A stretch of 64,000 bases of DNA. Source: CAVQEG01 sp963711465. GTDB taxonomy: Bacteria; Bacteroidota; Ignavibacteria; OLB7. The stretch spans positions 1,860,001 through 1,924,000 of the forward strand of contig CAVQEG010000001.1 of the NCBI GenBank assembly GCA_963711465.1, in the 5' to 3' direction. Of the stretch, positions 11,322-20,000 are shown piece after piece. Both the position numbers and the translations under genes were made by a program. Below the pieces are notes generated by a model that saw only the letters and a list, made by a program, of their open reading frames with translations, searched no databases and was not told the origin of the DNA. The first letter of the stretch is position 1, and the number at the start of each line of letters is the position of its first letter.

Positions 11322-12828
11322 ATTCTCCGCACGCGTCTCCCCCCTGCTCCTTGCGCTGATCCTGCTGTGCACCTCGAATGCTGCCGCGGCCACGATCGAC
11401 GATGCGCACTGGAACGGCAACGATTTCGTGCTCGACTTTTCCGGCGACATCATCTACGAGGTCGATCTGTCGCAGACCGACACCTCGCACGTGGTCGTGC
11501 GCGTCAGCAACGTTCGCCCGGACGAACGGATCGCCACAGCCCGAAGGATCGACGGACCCGACGGCCGCACGGCGATTCTCACCGGACACGACCAGGAAGT
11601 GCTCGTGCGGCTGGTGGCACCACACCGGATCGGATTCTCAACGCTCTGGAAGCCGTACACCGACCGACTGGTGATCTACACCTTTCAGTGGGATTCACTC
11701 GACTACTCCCAGCAGCAGTACCACTCCGGTCTGCTCGCACTCGAACAGGGATTCGGCGAAACGGCCGAGGAGCTGCTCAAAGTGGCCGCTGCCACGGGCG
11801 ATCCGCACGCCGCCGGCGTGCTCGGCTCCTACTACGCCCGCGAAGGCAAGGAGGATCTCGCGCGGCACTACCTGAGCAATCCGGTCGACGCCGAGGATTT
11901 CATGGCGCTCGCACAGATCGAGCGCCGCGCCGGAAATGACAAGGCGGCCGAGGCAAATGAGAAGAAGGCCGCCGAGCGGATAGAGGCCGAACGCCGCTCG
12001 GCACTTGCCGCCGGCACCGGACTCATTGACTCCAGTGCCGTGGCCGACGCCGGTTCGGGACGCGCTGCGCGGATCGAGCCCTGGGTCTACTTCGTCGTCG
12101 GTGGCGCGCTCCTCGCGCTCCTTGCAATCGGCGCCATCTTCATGTTCGCCGGACGTCCCTCGAAGCCGGTGGCCGCCGCCGGCACGCGGACGCCGATGAG
12201 CCGAGCACCGTCTGAGATGCCCGCAGTAGGAACCGTTGCCGCGGACCGTCCGGAATCGATACCGGAATCCTCCGAAGAGTCGGCCGTGACTGCCGGGGAA
12301 CCGGCGGTGGTCGAGGAGCCAGGGCCGGACTTCCGGGTGATCCCGCCCGGCGATGCAGCCGAGACGCAGGAGAGTGAAGCCGAAGAAGAGTATATCCCCG
12401 CACACCACGTCCCGCACGTGACCACGGTCGAAGAGCTTCACCTCAGCGATGCTGACGTCGAACCGGCGGCGACCGAAACGCGTCTGCGTCCTCCTGCCGT
12501 TGCCGAGGAGCCGACGATCGCACGCGAACTCCGGGCAGAGGAGGCCGCGCTGGAATCTCAGCGAGAGACGACCGAGGCACCCGTACCGACGTTGGAGCCG
12601 AGCGAGGTGGAGCGGTGGATCGAGACGGCCGAGGAGGCGACGGCGTCGGAACGGATTCCCGCGCAGGCGGCGGAACTGCGACGCCGGATTCAGTCGGTGC
12701 GGCGCGACCGCCCGGCGCCCGCGGAGGCGACGATCACCGCGGCACGACGCCTGAAGGTCTCCCGCGACAACGTCGAGCTGCGCCGTCTCATCGAGGAATC
12801 GCGCCGCTCACGCGGACCCGCGGAGTGA
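11314..12828 (+). CDS. Bitopic protein: periplasmic AMIN-like/TPR part, one membrane helix, acidic cytoplasmic tail
   Basis: This encodes 504 residues. A signal peptide (about residues 1-27, ending SNAAAA) precedes a ~100-residue beta-rich part resembling an AMIN domain. Sel1/TPR-like helices follow (GLLALEQGFGETAEELLKVA, GVLGSYYAREGKEDLARHYL). A single membrane helix lies near residues 250-275 (WVYFVVGGALLALLAIGAIF). The remaining ~230 residues are Ala/Glu/Pro-rich and low in complexity, ending in a charged helical segment. The layout resembles polar hubs of the FimV/HubP type, but I see no LysM domain and no real sequence similarity that I can name. It overlaps the FlhF-like gene by 8 bases. 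Confidence 0.8.
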   Translation: MSEFSARVSPLLLALILLCTSNAAAATIDDAHWNGNDFVLDFSGDIIYEVDLSQTDTSHVVVRVSNVRPDERIATARRIDGPDGRTAILTGHDQEVLVRLVAPHRIGFSTLWKPYTDRLVIYTFQWDSLDYSQQQYHSGLLALEQGFGETAEELLKVAAATGDPHAAGVLGSYYAREGKEDLARHYLSNPVDAEDFMALAQIERRAGNDKAAEANEKKAAERIEAERRSALAAGTGLIDSSAVADAGSGRAARIEPWVYFVVGGALLALLAIGAIFMFAGRPSKPVAAAGTRTPMSRAPSEMPAVGTVAADRPESIPESSEESAVTAGEPAVVEEPGPDFRVIPPGDAAETQESEAEEEYIPAHHVPHVTTVEELHLSDADVEPAATETRLRPPAVAEEPTIARELRAEEAALESQRETTEAPVPTLEPSEVERWIETAEEATASERIPAQAAELRRRIQSVRRDRPAPAEATITAARRLKVSRDNVELRRLIEESRRSRGPAE

Positions 12829-12870
12829 GGTGCCCCGCGTGATTACGGACACCGACCACCCCTGCCGCCA

Positions 12871-12960
12871 ATGACCACCGTGCTCTCGGTGCTCTGGACC
12901 GTGGTGGCAATGATCGCCGGCGTCCTGCTGCTGCGAATCGCCCGCGACGACGGCGCCTAG
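12871..12960 (+). CDS. Candidate 29-residue single-helix membrane peptide
   Basis: An ATG at 12871 opens 29 codons ending in TAG. The product has one strongly hydrophobic helix (about residues 5-21: LSVLWTVVAMIAGVLLL) and a short charged tail (RIARDDGA). It lies 42 bases after the bitopic protein gene on the same strand. There is no good Shine-Dalgarno sequence. The helix followed by a positive then acidic end looks like a genuine small membrane protein, but such a short frame can arise by chance. Confidence 0.4.
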   Translation: MTTVLSVLWTVVAMIAGVLLLRIARDDGA

Positions 12961-12975
12961 CACCCGACACCACCC

Positions 12976-13977
12976 TCAGCGCTCGTAGTTCCTCTCGAGT
13001 CCGAGACTGTCCCGCAGGACCCGATCCTTCGGCGCATGGTGATTCCAGTAGTCGAGCATGATCGAATTCGTGCGCGTGGCGCGTGTCGTCATCCGATGCG
13101 CGCTGTCGCCGAAACCGTCGACGTACGTTTCGGTCCAGCCAAGGATGACGTGCGGAAACGCGTGCCCGAATTCAATCGAGAGCACCCGATCGCCGTTTCC
13201 GTAGTCGATCGTGTAGCGGTCGGTTCCCGCGCCGGTGGCGTCGGATACGTTCTCGAGTGTCGCCACGGCGTCGATCGCCTGCAGCGGCGTATGGCGCAGT
13301 CGCTCGGTCATTGTTCCCGGGATCATTCGAATCCGACCGGTCGGCAGTCGCGTCGGATCGATCCGGATCGTCGTCCACACGGCATCCTCGAGCAACGGTC
13401 CTTCCGCCACGAATGTCGTATCTCCCTCGCTCTCGAAGTACGAGCGCTGCTCGACGTCGAACCTCGCGTCCTCCCGCCGGTCCAGCTGCGTCCATGTATG
13501 ACCGCACCATTCCTGGGAACTGGTCGTGACCTTCAGTGTCGCGCGCGGATCGTCTACCGGCGTGAAGACCGACGTCATCATCGAGTACTGGTAGATGCCC
13601 GTGACGAACTTCTTCGTCAGATTGAGCTTCAGCACCTTGGTGACGTCGCGGCCGGCCGGAGGTGACTCGAGCTTGACGTGCCGGTCGGTAAGGAAGTCCT
13701 CGGTGACGAATACCAGCACGGCGTCGCCCTCGTGTTCGTACCCGTAGCGTGCCTGCTGCAGCCGGTAGCGCGTCAGCTCGGCCTTGCCCTGATACCAGTA
13801 ATCGCCGAAGGCGTTGGCGCCACTCGAGATGCCCGGCGCTCCGGCCGGGAGCAGCGCCGGCGCAACGGTGGCCTCGGTTCCGGCGGACCAGCCACAGACG
13901 ACGAGCGCCGCCGCGAGTGAGGCGACGACGAGCGTGCAGAGCAGGGCACCATGTCGTATGGAGAAATTCACCGTCAC
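12976..13977 (-). CDS. Conserved secreted protein, Bacteroidota-type family of unknown function
   Basis: This encodes 333 residues starting with GTG at 13977 (a second GTG lies at 13971, closer to an AGAGG site). A hydrophobic signal segment ends near VVCGWSAG. The Cys is not in a good lipobox, so lipoprotein status is unsure. The mature part contains FGDYWYQGKAELTRYRLQQA, VFVTEDFLTDRHVK, KVLKLNLTKKFVTGIYQYSM and SSQEWCGHTWTQL. From memory these mark a family common in Bacteroidota that databases sometimes mislabel as septum formation inhibitor Maf. It is not Maf-like. Function unknown. It starts 2 bases after the M28 peptidase stop, so the two are probably translated from one message. Confidence 0.85.
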   Translation of the reverse strand: MTVNFSIRHGALLCTLVVASLAAALVVCGWSAGTEATVAPALLPAGAPGISSGANAFGDYWYQGKAELTRYRLQQARYGYEHEGDAVLVFVTEDFLTDRHVKLESPPAGRDVTKVLKLNLTKKFVTGIYQYSMMTSVFTPVDDPRATLKVTTSSQEWCGHTWTQLDRREDARFDVEQRSYFESEGDTTFVAEGPLLEDAVWTTIRIDPTRLPTGRIRMIPGTMTERLRHTPLQAIDAVATLENVSDATGAGTDRYTIDYGNGDRVLSIEFGHAFPHVILGWTETYVDGFGDSAHRMTTRATRTNSIMLDYWNHHAPKDRVLRDSLGLERNYER

Positions 13978-13979
13978 CT

Positions 13980-15791
13980 CTAGCGCGCATCCATGGTGAT
14001 TGTCACCGTCAACCGTTCGTCGCCGCGCTGCAGTACGGTTTCAACCTTCTGTCCCGGTTCGAACTTCCCGAGCGCGGCGGTGTAGTCGTAGATGTTGTTG
14101 ATCGCCGTACCGTCCATCGACAGGATCACGTCCCCTCCCTTCAGACCCGCCTTCTCCGCCGGACCGCCCGGCGAGACGCCACTCAGCCGCAATCCCTTGC
14201 CATCGTACCCGTAGTCGGGAATCGTACCGACATAGACGTGGAAGGCCATCGACTGGCGGTTCTCCTGCGGTGTCTCGCTGAATTCCGGCGGCGCATCCAT
14301 CGCGTCGATGCGATCGACCACGCGATCGGCGAAGGCGACCACCCGTCGCATTCCCGGATAGTCGACCTTGTCCCACGTGTCGCTCGGCTTGTGGTAGTCG
14401 GAGTGCAATCCGGTGAAGAGGAACAGCACGGGAATGTTCTTCATGTAGAAGCTGGAGTGGTCGCTCGGGCCGAATCCTTCGCGATTGAACTTCAGCCGCA
14501 GGTCGCCGGCGGCACTCTTCAGGAGCGTATCCCATGCGGGTGAGGTACCGGTTCCGCCAACGATCAGCTCGTTGGTGTCCAGCCGACCGATCATGTCCAT
14601 GTTGAGCATGGCGATCACGTCGGCGGAATCCAGCGGAGCGCTGTCGACCAGGTTGGCCGATCCGAGCAGCCCCTCCTCTTCTCCATTGAATCCGGCGAAG
14701 ACGAACGTGTGCCGGTTGTCGCCGCGGCTGGCCATCATTTCGGCAAGCGTGAGCATACCTGTGGTGCCGGAGGCATTGTCGTCGGCACCGTGATGAATGG
14801 CAGGTGGACCGGTATAGAGCGAGCCCTCACCGCCGAGGCCGAGGTGGTCGAAGTGTCCGCCGACGAAGATGATCTGATCGCGCAGCGCCGGGTCGTGTCC
14901 CGGAAGCACGCCGACGACGTTCGGCACCCGCACATGCACGGGCTCCATCTGCGTCTGAATTGCCACCGTCAGGTCCTTCACCGCGAACGAGTGCGGCGCG
15001 CGGGCGCTGTCGATCAGCTGCTCAACGGCGCCGAGCGATCGTCCGGACGGATCGGTGAGCGTGCCAAGCGCCTCGGCCGAGGCGAAGATCACCGGCATGC
15101 CGACGTCGCCCATGTTTCGGATGAACGATTCGGGCGGACCGGCATCGGCGTCGTCGGGGCGATCGATGAGCACGAGCGCCAGAGCGCCGTGGCTGGTGGC
15201 GTTGCGGACCTTCCAGACGAGGGCGGCGTAGTGCGCGAACTCACTGTGGGGGTTGTCGCCATCGGGCGAACCGCGCATGACCACGACGACGTGGTTCTTG
15301 GCGTCGAGCCCGTCGTAGTCGTCGTAGCCGAGGTGCTCGGCACTGATACCGTATCCGGCGAAGACGACGGGGCCCGACGCGCTGTTCGTACCGCTGAAGC
15401 TGAGCGGCGTGAAGTCGGTGCCGAGCGCCAGTGACCGTTCACCCGCCGCCGAGCTCACGCGCATGGAGTTGTTCTCGCCGGTACGATATCCCGTCAGGTA
15501 ATCGAAGTACTGGAAGTAGCCGTTGGTGGAATCGAACGGCTGCAGGCCGATGCGACGGAATTCACCGGCGATGTACTGCGCCGCCTCGAGATTCTCCGGC
15601 GTTCCGGTCCTCCGCCCTGCAAGCGCGTCGCTCGCGAAGTACTTCACCCGATCACGGAGGTGATCGACGGTGAGAATGCGGTCGGTCGACGTCGTCGCGG
15701 CGCCGGCCTGCGGCGTCTGCGCGCGAAGTCCGCTCACGGTCGCAAACGCGACCAGCAACGGGACGATCGGTATCCAGCGGCGAGGCATCAT
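13980..15791 (-). CDS. Secreted M28 zinc aminopeptidase with PA and PDZ domains
   Basis: This encodes 603 residues. The signal peptide ends LRAQ (about residue 25). A PA-like insert (residues ~130-280) is followed by the M28 core. Its zinc ligands are in GGHFDHLG (His, near residue 310), HHGADDNASG (bridging Asp), FNGEEEGLLGS (catalytic Glu-Glu), MLNMDMIGRL (Asp) and GLHSDYHKPSDT (His). The last ~100 residues form a PDZ domain (LSGVSPGGPAEKAGLKGGDV). It is expected in the periplasm or outside, cleaving peptides from their N-termini. A possible ribosome site AGGAACTCCG precedes the ATG. It leads a two-gene unit with the downstream conserved secreted protein. Confidence 0.95.
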   Translation of the reverse strand: MMPRRWIPIVPLLVAFATVSGLRAQTPQAGAATTSTDRILTVDHLRDRVKYFASDALAGRRTGTPENLEAAQYIAGEFRRIGLQPFDSTNGYFQYFDYLTGYRTGENNSMRVSSAAGERSLALGTDFTPLSFSGTNSASGPVVFAGYGISAEHLGYDDYDGLDAKNHVVVVMRGSPDGDNPHSEFAHYAALVWKVRNATSHGALALVLIDRPDDADAGPPESFIRNMGDVGMPVIFASAEALGTLTDPSGRSLGAVEQLIDSARAPHSFAVKDLTVAIQTQMEPVHVRVPNVVGVLPGHDPALRDQIIFVGGHFDHLGLGGEGSLYTGPPAIHHGADDNASGTTGMLTLAEMMASRGDNRHTFVFAGFNGEEEGLLGSANLVDSAPLDSADVIAMLNMDMIGRLDTNELIVGGTGTSPAWDTLLKSAAGDLRLKFNREGFGPSDHSSFYMKNIPVLFLFTGLHSDYHKPSDTWDKVDYPGMRRVVAFADRVVDRIDAMDAPPEFSETPQENRQSMAFHVYVGTIPDYGYDGKGLRLSGVSPGGPAEKAGLKGGDVILSMDGTAINNIYDYTAALGKFEPGQKVETVLQRGDERLTVTITMDAR

Positions 15792-15891
15792 CGGAGTTCC
15801 TGCAATGATGGTATGGGAGAGTGGGGAACAATTGTATGACGCAGCGCCGACGGGCCGGATGTCACCTCGAGACGATTCGTAACCGGCCTCA

Positions 15892-16344
15892 TCAGGCGGC
15901 TTTGTCCTCGGCGATGGCGGAGAGCACCTTTGCGGCGTGCTCGTTGACGTCGACGCTCTTCCAGACGCGGGCGATGGTGCCCTCCGGATCGATGAGGAAC
16001 GTCACGCGCTTCGGATTGCCCGTGGCGCCGCGTTCGACACCGTAGGCGTCGCAGATTTCTCCGTCATGGTCGACCAGCAGCGGGAAGTTGAGCGAATACT
16101 TCTCGGCGAAGCGCTGGTGCGACTCGCGCGTGTCGGCGCTGACACCGTAAACGACGGCGTTGGCCGCGCGGTAGTCGGCATGAGTATCACGAAATGCGCA
16201 CGCCTCCCTGGTACAGCCCGGCGTGTCGTCCTTCGGATAGAAGTAGAGCACGACGTAGTGCCCGCGGTTGCTGTCGAGCGACACCGTGTCGCCGTCGGTC
16301 GTGACTGCTGTGAAATTCGGTGCCTGTTGTCCCTGTTCGAGCAT
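15892..16344 (-). CDS. bcp: Thioredoxin-dependent peroxiredoxin, BCP/PrxQ type
   Basis: This encodes 150 residues that reduce H2O2 and organic hydroperoxides in the cytoplasm. YFYPKDDTPGCTREACAF carries the peroxidatic Cys44 and, five residues on, the resolving Cys49, the arrangement of atypical two-Cys BCP proteins. Length and the RVTFLIDPEGTIARVW strand fit the family. There is no signal peptide. It sits alone between the cupin gene's hairpin and the M28 gene on the same strand. Confidence 0.95.
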   Translation of the reverse strand: MLEQGQQAPNFTAVTTDGDTVSLDSNRGHYVVLYFYPKDDTPGCTREACAFRDTHADYRAANAVVYGVSADTRESHQRFAEKYSLNFPLLVDHDGEICDAYGVERGATGNPKRVTFLIDPEGTIARVWKSVDVNEHAAKVLSAIAEDKAA

Positions 16345-16409
16345 TGTTCACGTGTTCGGTTGTGAGAAATAATTCGGTTCACGGGGGGAACGTTCCGGTC
16401 GTGGAACTC

Positions 16410-16441
16410 GGGCGGGACCGACGTTCATCGGTGGCCCGCCC
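16410..16441 (-). terminator. GC-rich hairpin after the cupin gene
   Basis: GGGCGGG (16410-16416) pairs with CCCGCCC (16435-16441), and CCGA pairs with TCGG inside it, leaving a 6-base loop. It lies about 60 bases past the cupin stop on the minus strand and ahead of bcp. There is no long T tract. Confidence 0.55.
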
Positions 16442-16503
16442 CGTCCTCGCGCCGATGCATACCGACGCGGGTTGCGGACGCGTTGACAGCGACCCGGGGC
16501 GCT

Positions 16504-16839
16504 CTACGACAGATCGGGGGGACTCGGGTGGGGTGCCATCACGACCAGGAGCACGGCACGTTCGCCGGACTCGTTCATGAGCCCATGCGGCACGCCGGCT
16601 GCCGCGACGGCGGTCTCACCGGTCTTCAGCCGATGCCACTCGTCCCCGATGATCCCGGTGCAGCTGCCCTCGAGAACGAAGTAGATCTTGTCGTTGTCGG
16701 CGTGGCTGTGCACGCGCTGCGCCTGCCCCGGTTCGAGACAGTAGAGGTCGGCGAAGAGGCGGTGGGATTCGTAGAGATTCACCTTCACCATCTTCTCATC
16801 ACTGAATCGTACGAAGTCGCGGTAGTTCGACAGGATCAT
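16504..16839 (-). CDS. Small single-domain cupin protein
   Basis: This encodes 111 residues from an ATG at 16839 with a GAGGT site 11 bases upstream. It forms a single cupin barrel: GQAQRVHSHADNDKIYFVLEG gives the first motif (two His and a Glu-like position), and GETAVAAAGVPHGLMN gives the second with His. A metal site is therefore likely. Small cupins of this kind are isomerases, dioxygenases or ligand sensors, and sequence does not decide. The open frame extends to 17139, but the upstream part overlaps low-quality sequence and lacks support. It is divergent from the first alpha-2-macroglobulin gene. Confidence 0.8.
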   Translation of the reverse strand: MILSNYRDFVRFSDEKMVKVNLYESHRLFADLYCLEPGQAQRVHSHADNDKIYFVLEGSCTGIIGDEWHRLKTGETAVAAAGVPHGLMNESGERAVLLVVMAPHPSPPDLS

Positions 16840-17036
16840 GGGAATCGGTACCTCAGGCAGTCGTCCGCTCCGGACAAAGCATTGAAAATAGGTAAACTCG
16901 CCGCCGCCGCGATGGTCAGAGCGATAGACGGAGCCGGTGTCACATCGACGGGACCGCGCGGTCACAAACGCGTCCGATGGCGTCTCTCTGATGTGGCACT
17001 GTCCCGCCGAACGCCCACAGGCCTGCACCCAATACC

Positions 17037-20000
17037 ATGCGACTTCATTCCCTTTCGACCTGGATCGTTCTGCTGCTGACGGCCGCGGCCGCGCTTGCAC
17101 TGGCAGGCGACGCAGACGACACGCAGTTCTATCTCTCATCGCAGCGGATCTTCCAGCCGGGCGACAAGGACATCGCGGTCAACATCGACGGCACCGTACC
17201 GTCGGGAACGAAGATCCGGCTGTCGATCTACCGGATTCTCCATCCGGTCGAATTCTTTCTCGCGCAGCCCAACCCCCATCAACCGGGACTGCTCGACTCC
17301 GGAGGCGTCGCTCCGGCACGTGGCGTCGATCTGAGTGACCGGCGGGAGTATCGGAAGCTCACCTCGTGGACCACGACGGTGACGGGTGAGATGCTGCGCG
17401 GCGGCTCCTGGCTCCGCACGAGTGTGGCGCTTCCCGTCGATGGCAAGGGCGTCTACCTGGTCGCGGCGCACACCGGAAGCGTCGAATCGGCCACTGTCGT
17501 CGTCGTCACCGGCGAAGCCGTCGTCGTCAAGCAGTCGAATGCCGGCGTACTTGCGTGGGTGGTCGATCGCACCAGCGGCCGTCCCGTCGGCGGAGCGGAC
17601 GTGGCGTTCACACGCGGCGTCGGTTCGCGCATCGACGCGACCACCGGCAGTGACGGAGTCGCGACCATCGACGCGCCGCCTCCACTCCCCTCTGGCGACG
17701 AGGCCTCTTTGGACTGGAACAGCGGGAATCGCACGTATGTGTTCGGAGAGCACGACGGCAACTTCCTGATCTGCGACTCCTGGTACTACGGCGGACGCGG
17801 GAGCAGCTCCACGACGTGGCTGCAGACCGATCGCCCCGTGTATCGACCGACGCAGACGGTGTACTATCGCGGCGTGGTCCGTACCATCGGCGACCGCGGC
17901 GACTACCGGACGCCGGTTGATGAACCCGCGCGCATCGAGGTCACCGACAGCCGCGGCAACACCGTTGCCCGCGACACGCTCACGCTGGATCGCTTCGGCA
18001 CCTTCCACGGCGAATTCTCGATTGCAGCCGAACCGCCGCTCGGCACCTGGACGATTCGCGTGGACGTCGACAGCGCGACCAGCTGGCACACGTTCTCGGT
18101 CGAGGAGTACCGCAAGCCCGAGTACGAAGTCGATGTCACCACCGATCGCACCAGCTACACCCGCGGCGACCGCATCACCGCAACGGTCGATGCCAGCTAC
18201 TATTTCGGCGAGCCGGTCGCCGGCGCAACCGTCGAGTACCGCGTCTACCGCCAGCAACTCTACCGCCCGTGGTGGTACGGTTCGCGCTACGACTTCTACT
18301 ACCCCACCGTCTGGCCGCCGTTCCGTGGTTCGGCCCAGGTCGCCAACGGCAGCGGCACGCTCTCGGATTCCGGTCGCTACACCTTCACCTTCGACACGAA
18401 GGCCGACGAGGACCAGGACTTCACCTACCGGATCGAAGCGACGGTCACCGATGCCAGTCGACGGGAGATCGGCGGTTCCACGTCGGTGATGGTGACCAGG
18501 GGAGAATTCTACCTCAACGCATGGAGCGACCGCTACGTATACCAGCCCGGCGAAGCGGTGAGCGTCAATGTGTCGACGAAGACCTATGACGGTGCCGCCG
18601 TATCGGCGCCGTTCACCGCGCGCGTGGTCCGACGGTGGTGGACGCAGGACGACAGGCACCAGGAGAAGTCGGACACGGTCTGGACGAAGTCGGGATCGAC
18701 CGCTTCGGACGGATCTGGTTCGATCGAATTCACCCCTACTCGCGACGGGTACTACTCGATCGATGTGACCGCTGTGGATTCGCGCGGCACGCACATCTCG
18801 TCGTCGTCATGGATCTACGTCTCCGACCGCGACACACGCTCGTGGTTCGCCTCGGGCGAGGGCGGCATGCAGATCATTCCCGACCGCGACATCTACCACC
18901 CGGGCGATCACGGCACCGCGCTGGTGATCGCGCCGGAGCCCGACCTCGAGGTGCTCATCGGCATCGAAGGCGCCACGCTCTACGATCATTCCGTACGGCA
19001 TATCGACGGGTCTGCGTCGGTGATCGAATTCGACGTTCGCGACGAGTACGCTCCCACCGTGTTCCTGCACGCTTCGGCGATTCGGGACGACCGCTTCTAC
19101 GACGCTCAACAGCGGATCAACGTCGTGCCCACCGGCAAATTCCTGACACTCGAGGTTCGAACCGATCGCGATGTCTACAAGCCGGGCGATACCGGTACGG
19201 TCACCGTTCGGGCCCTCGACGGCAAGGGCATGCCGGTGGCCAATACGGACGTGGCACTGGCGGTGGTGGACGAGGCGCTCTACGCCATCCGGCCGGACCA
19301 GACGCCGGACCTCCGTGAATTCTTCTACGGCCCGCGGTGGAATTCGGTGATAACGTCGAATACGCTGGCGTTTCGCTTCTGGTGGACGGTCTCCCGAAGC
19401 GGCGCGCGATTCCTGAACCAGGATGAAGTCGGTGGGAGCGCCGAGGGCGCCGTACCGAACGGGATGGCACCGAACGCGCTGAAGGCGAACGGCGTTCCAT
19501 CGTCGGATTTCATCCAGCCGACGATGCGGACACGCTTCGAGGATCTCGCTTTCTGGACGCCCTCGGTGCGAACCGGCCCGGACGGACGTGCGAGCGTGAC
19601 GGTCAGGTTCCCCGACAATCTGACGACGTGGCGCATCACCGCGCGGGGAGTGACCGAGGCGACGGCCGTGGGCGAAGGGCGCGCCAAGGTGGTGGCACGG
19701 AAGAATCTGATGGTGCGCATGGAGACGCCGCGGTTCATCACCCAGGGCGACGAACTCCTGGTGGCGACGACGGTTCACAACTACCTGTCGACGGCCAAGC
19801 GGGCCAGGGTGGAATTCGATGCCGATGGAGCGACCGTGGCGGACCACGAGCGGACGGTGACGATTCCTGCCGGCGGGCAGCAGCGGATCGACTGGCGCGT
19901 GACCGCATCGGCAACCGGCGAGGCGACGCTGAGCGTGCGAGCGCTGACCGACGAGGAATCCGATGCGATGCGGCTCACCGTACCGGTCCTTCCGAAGGGC

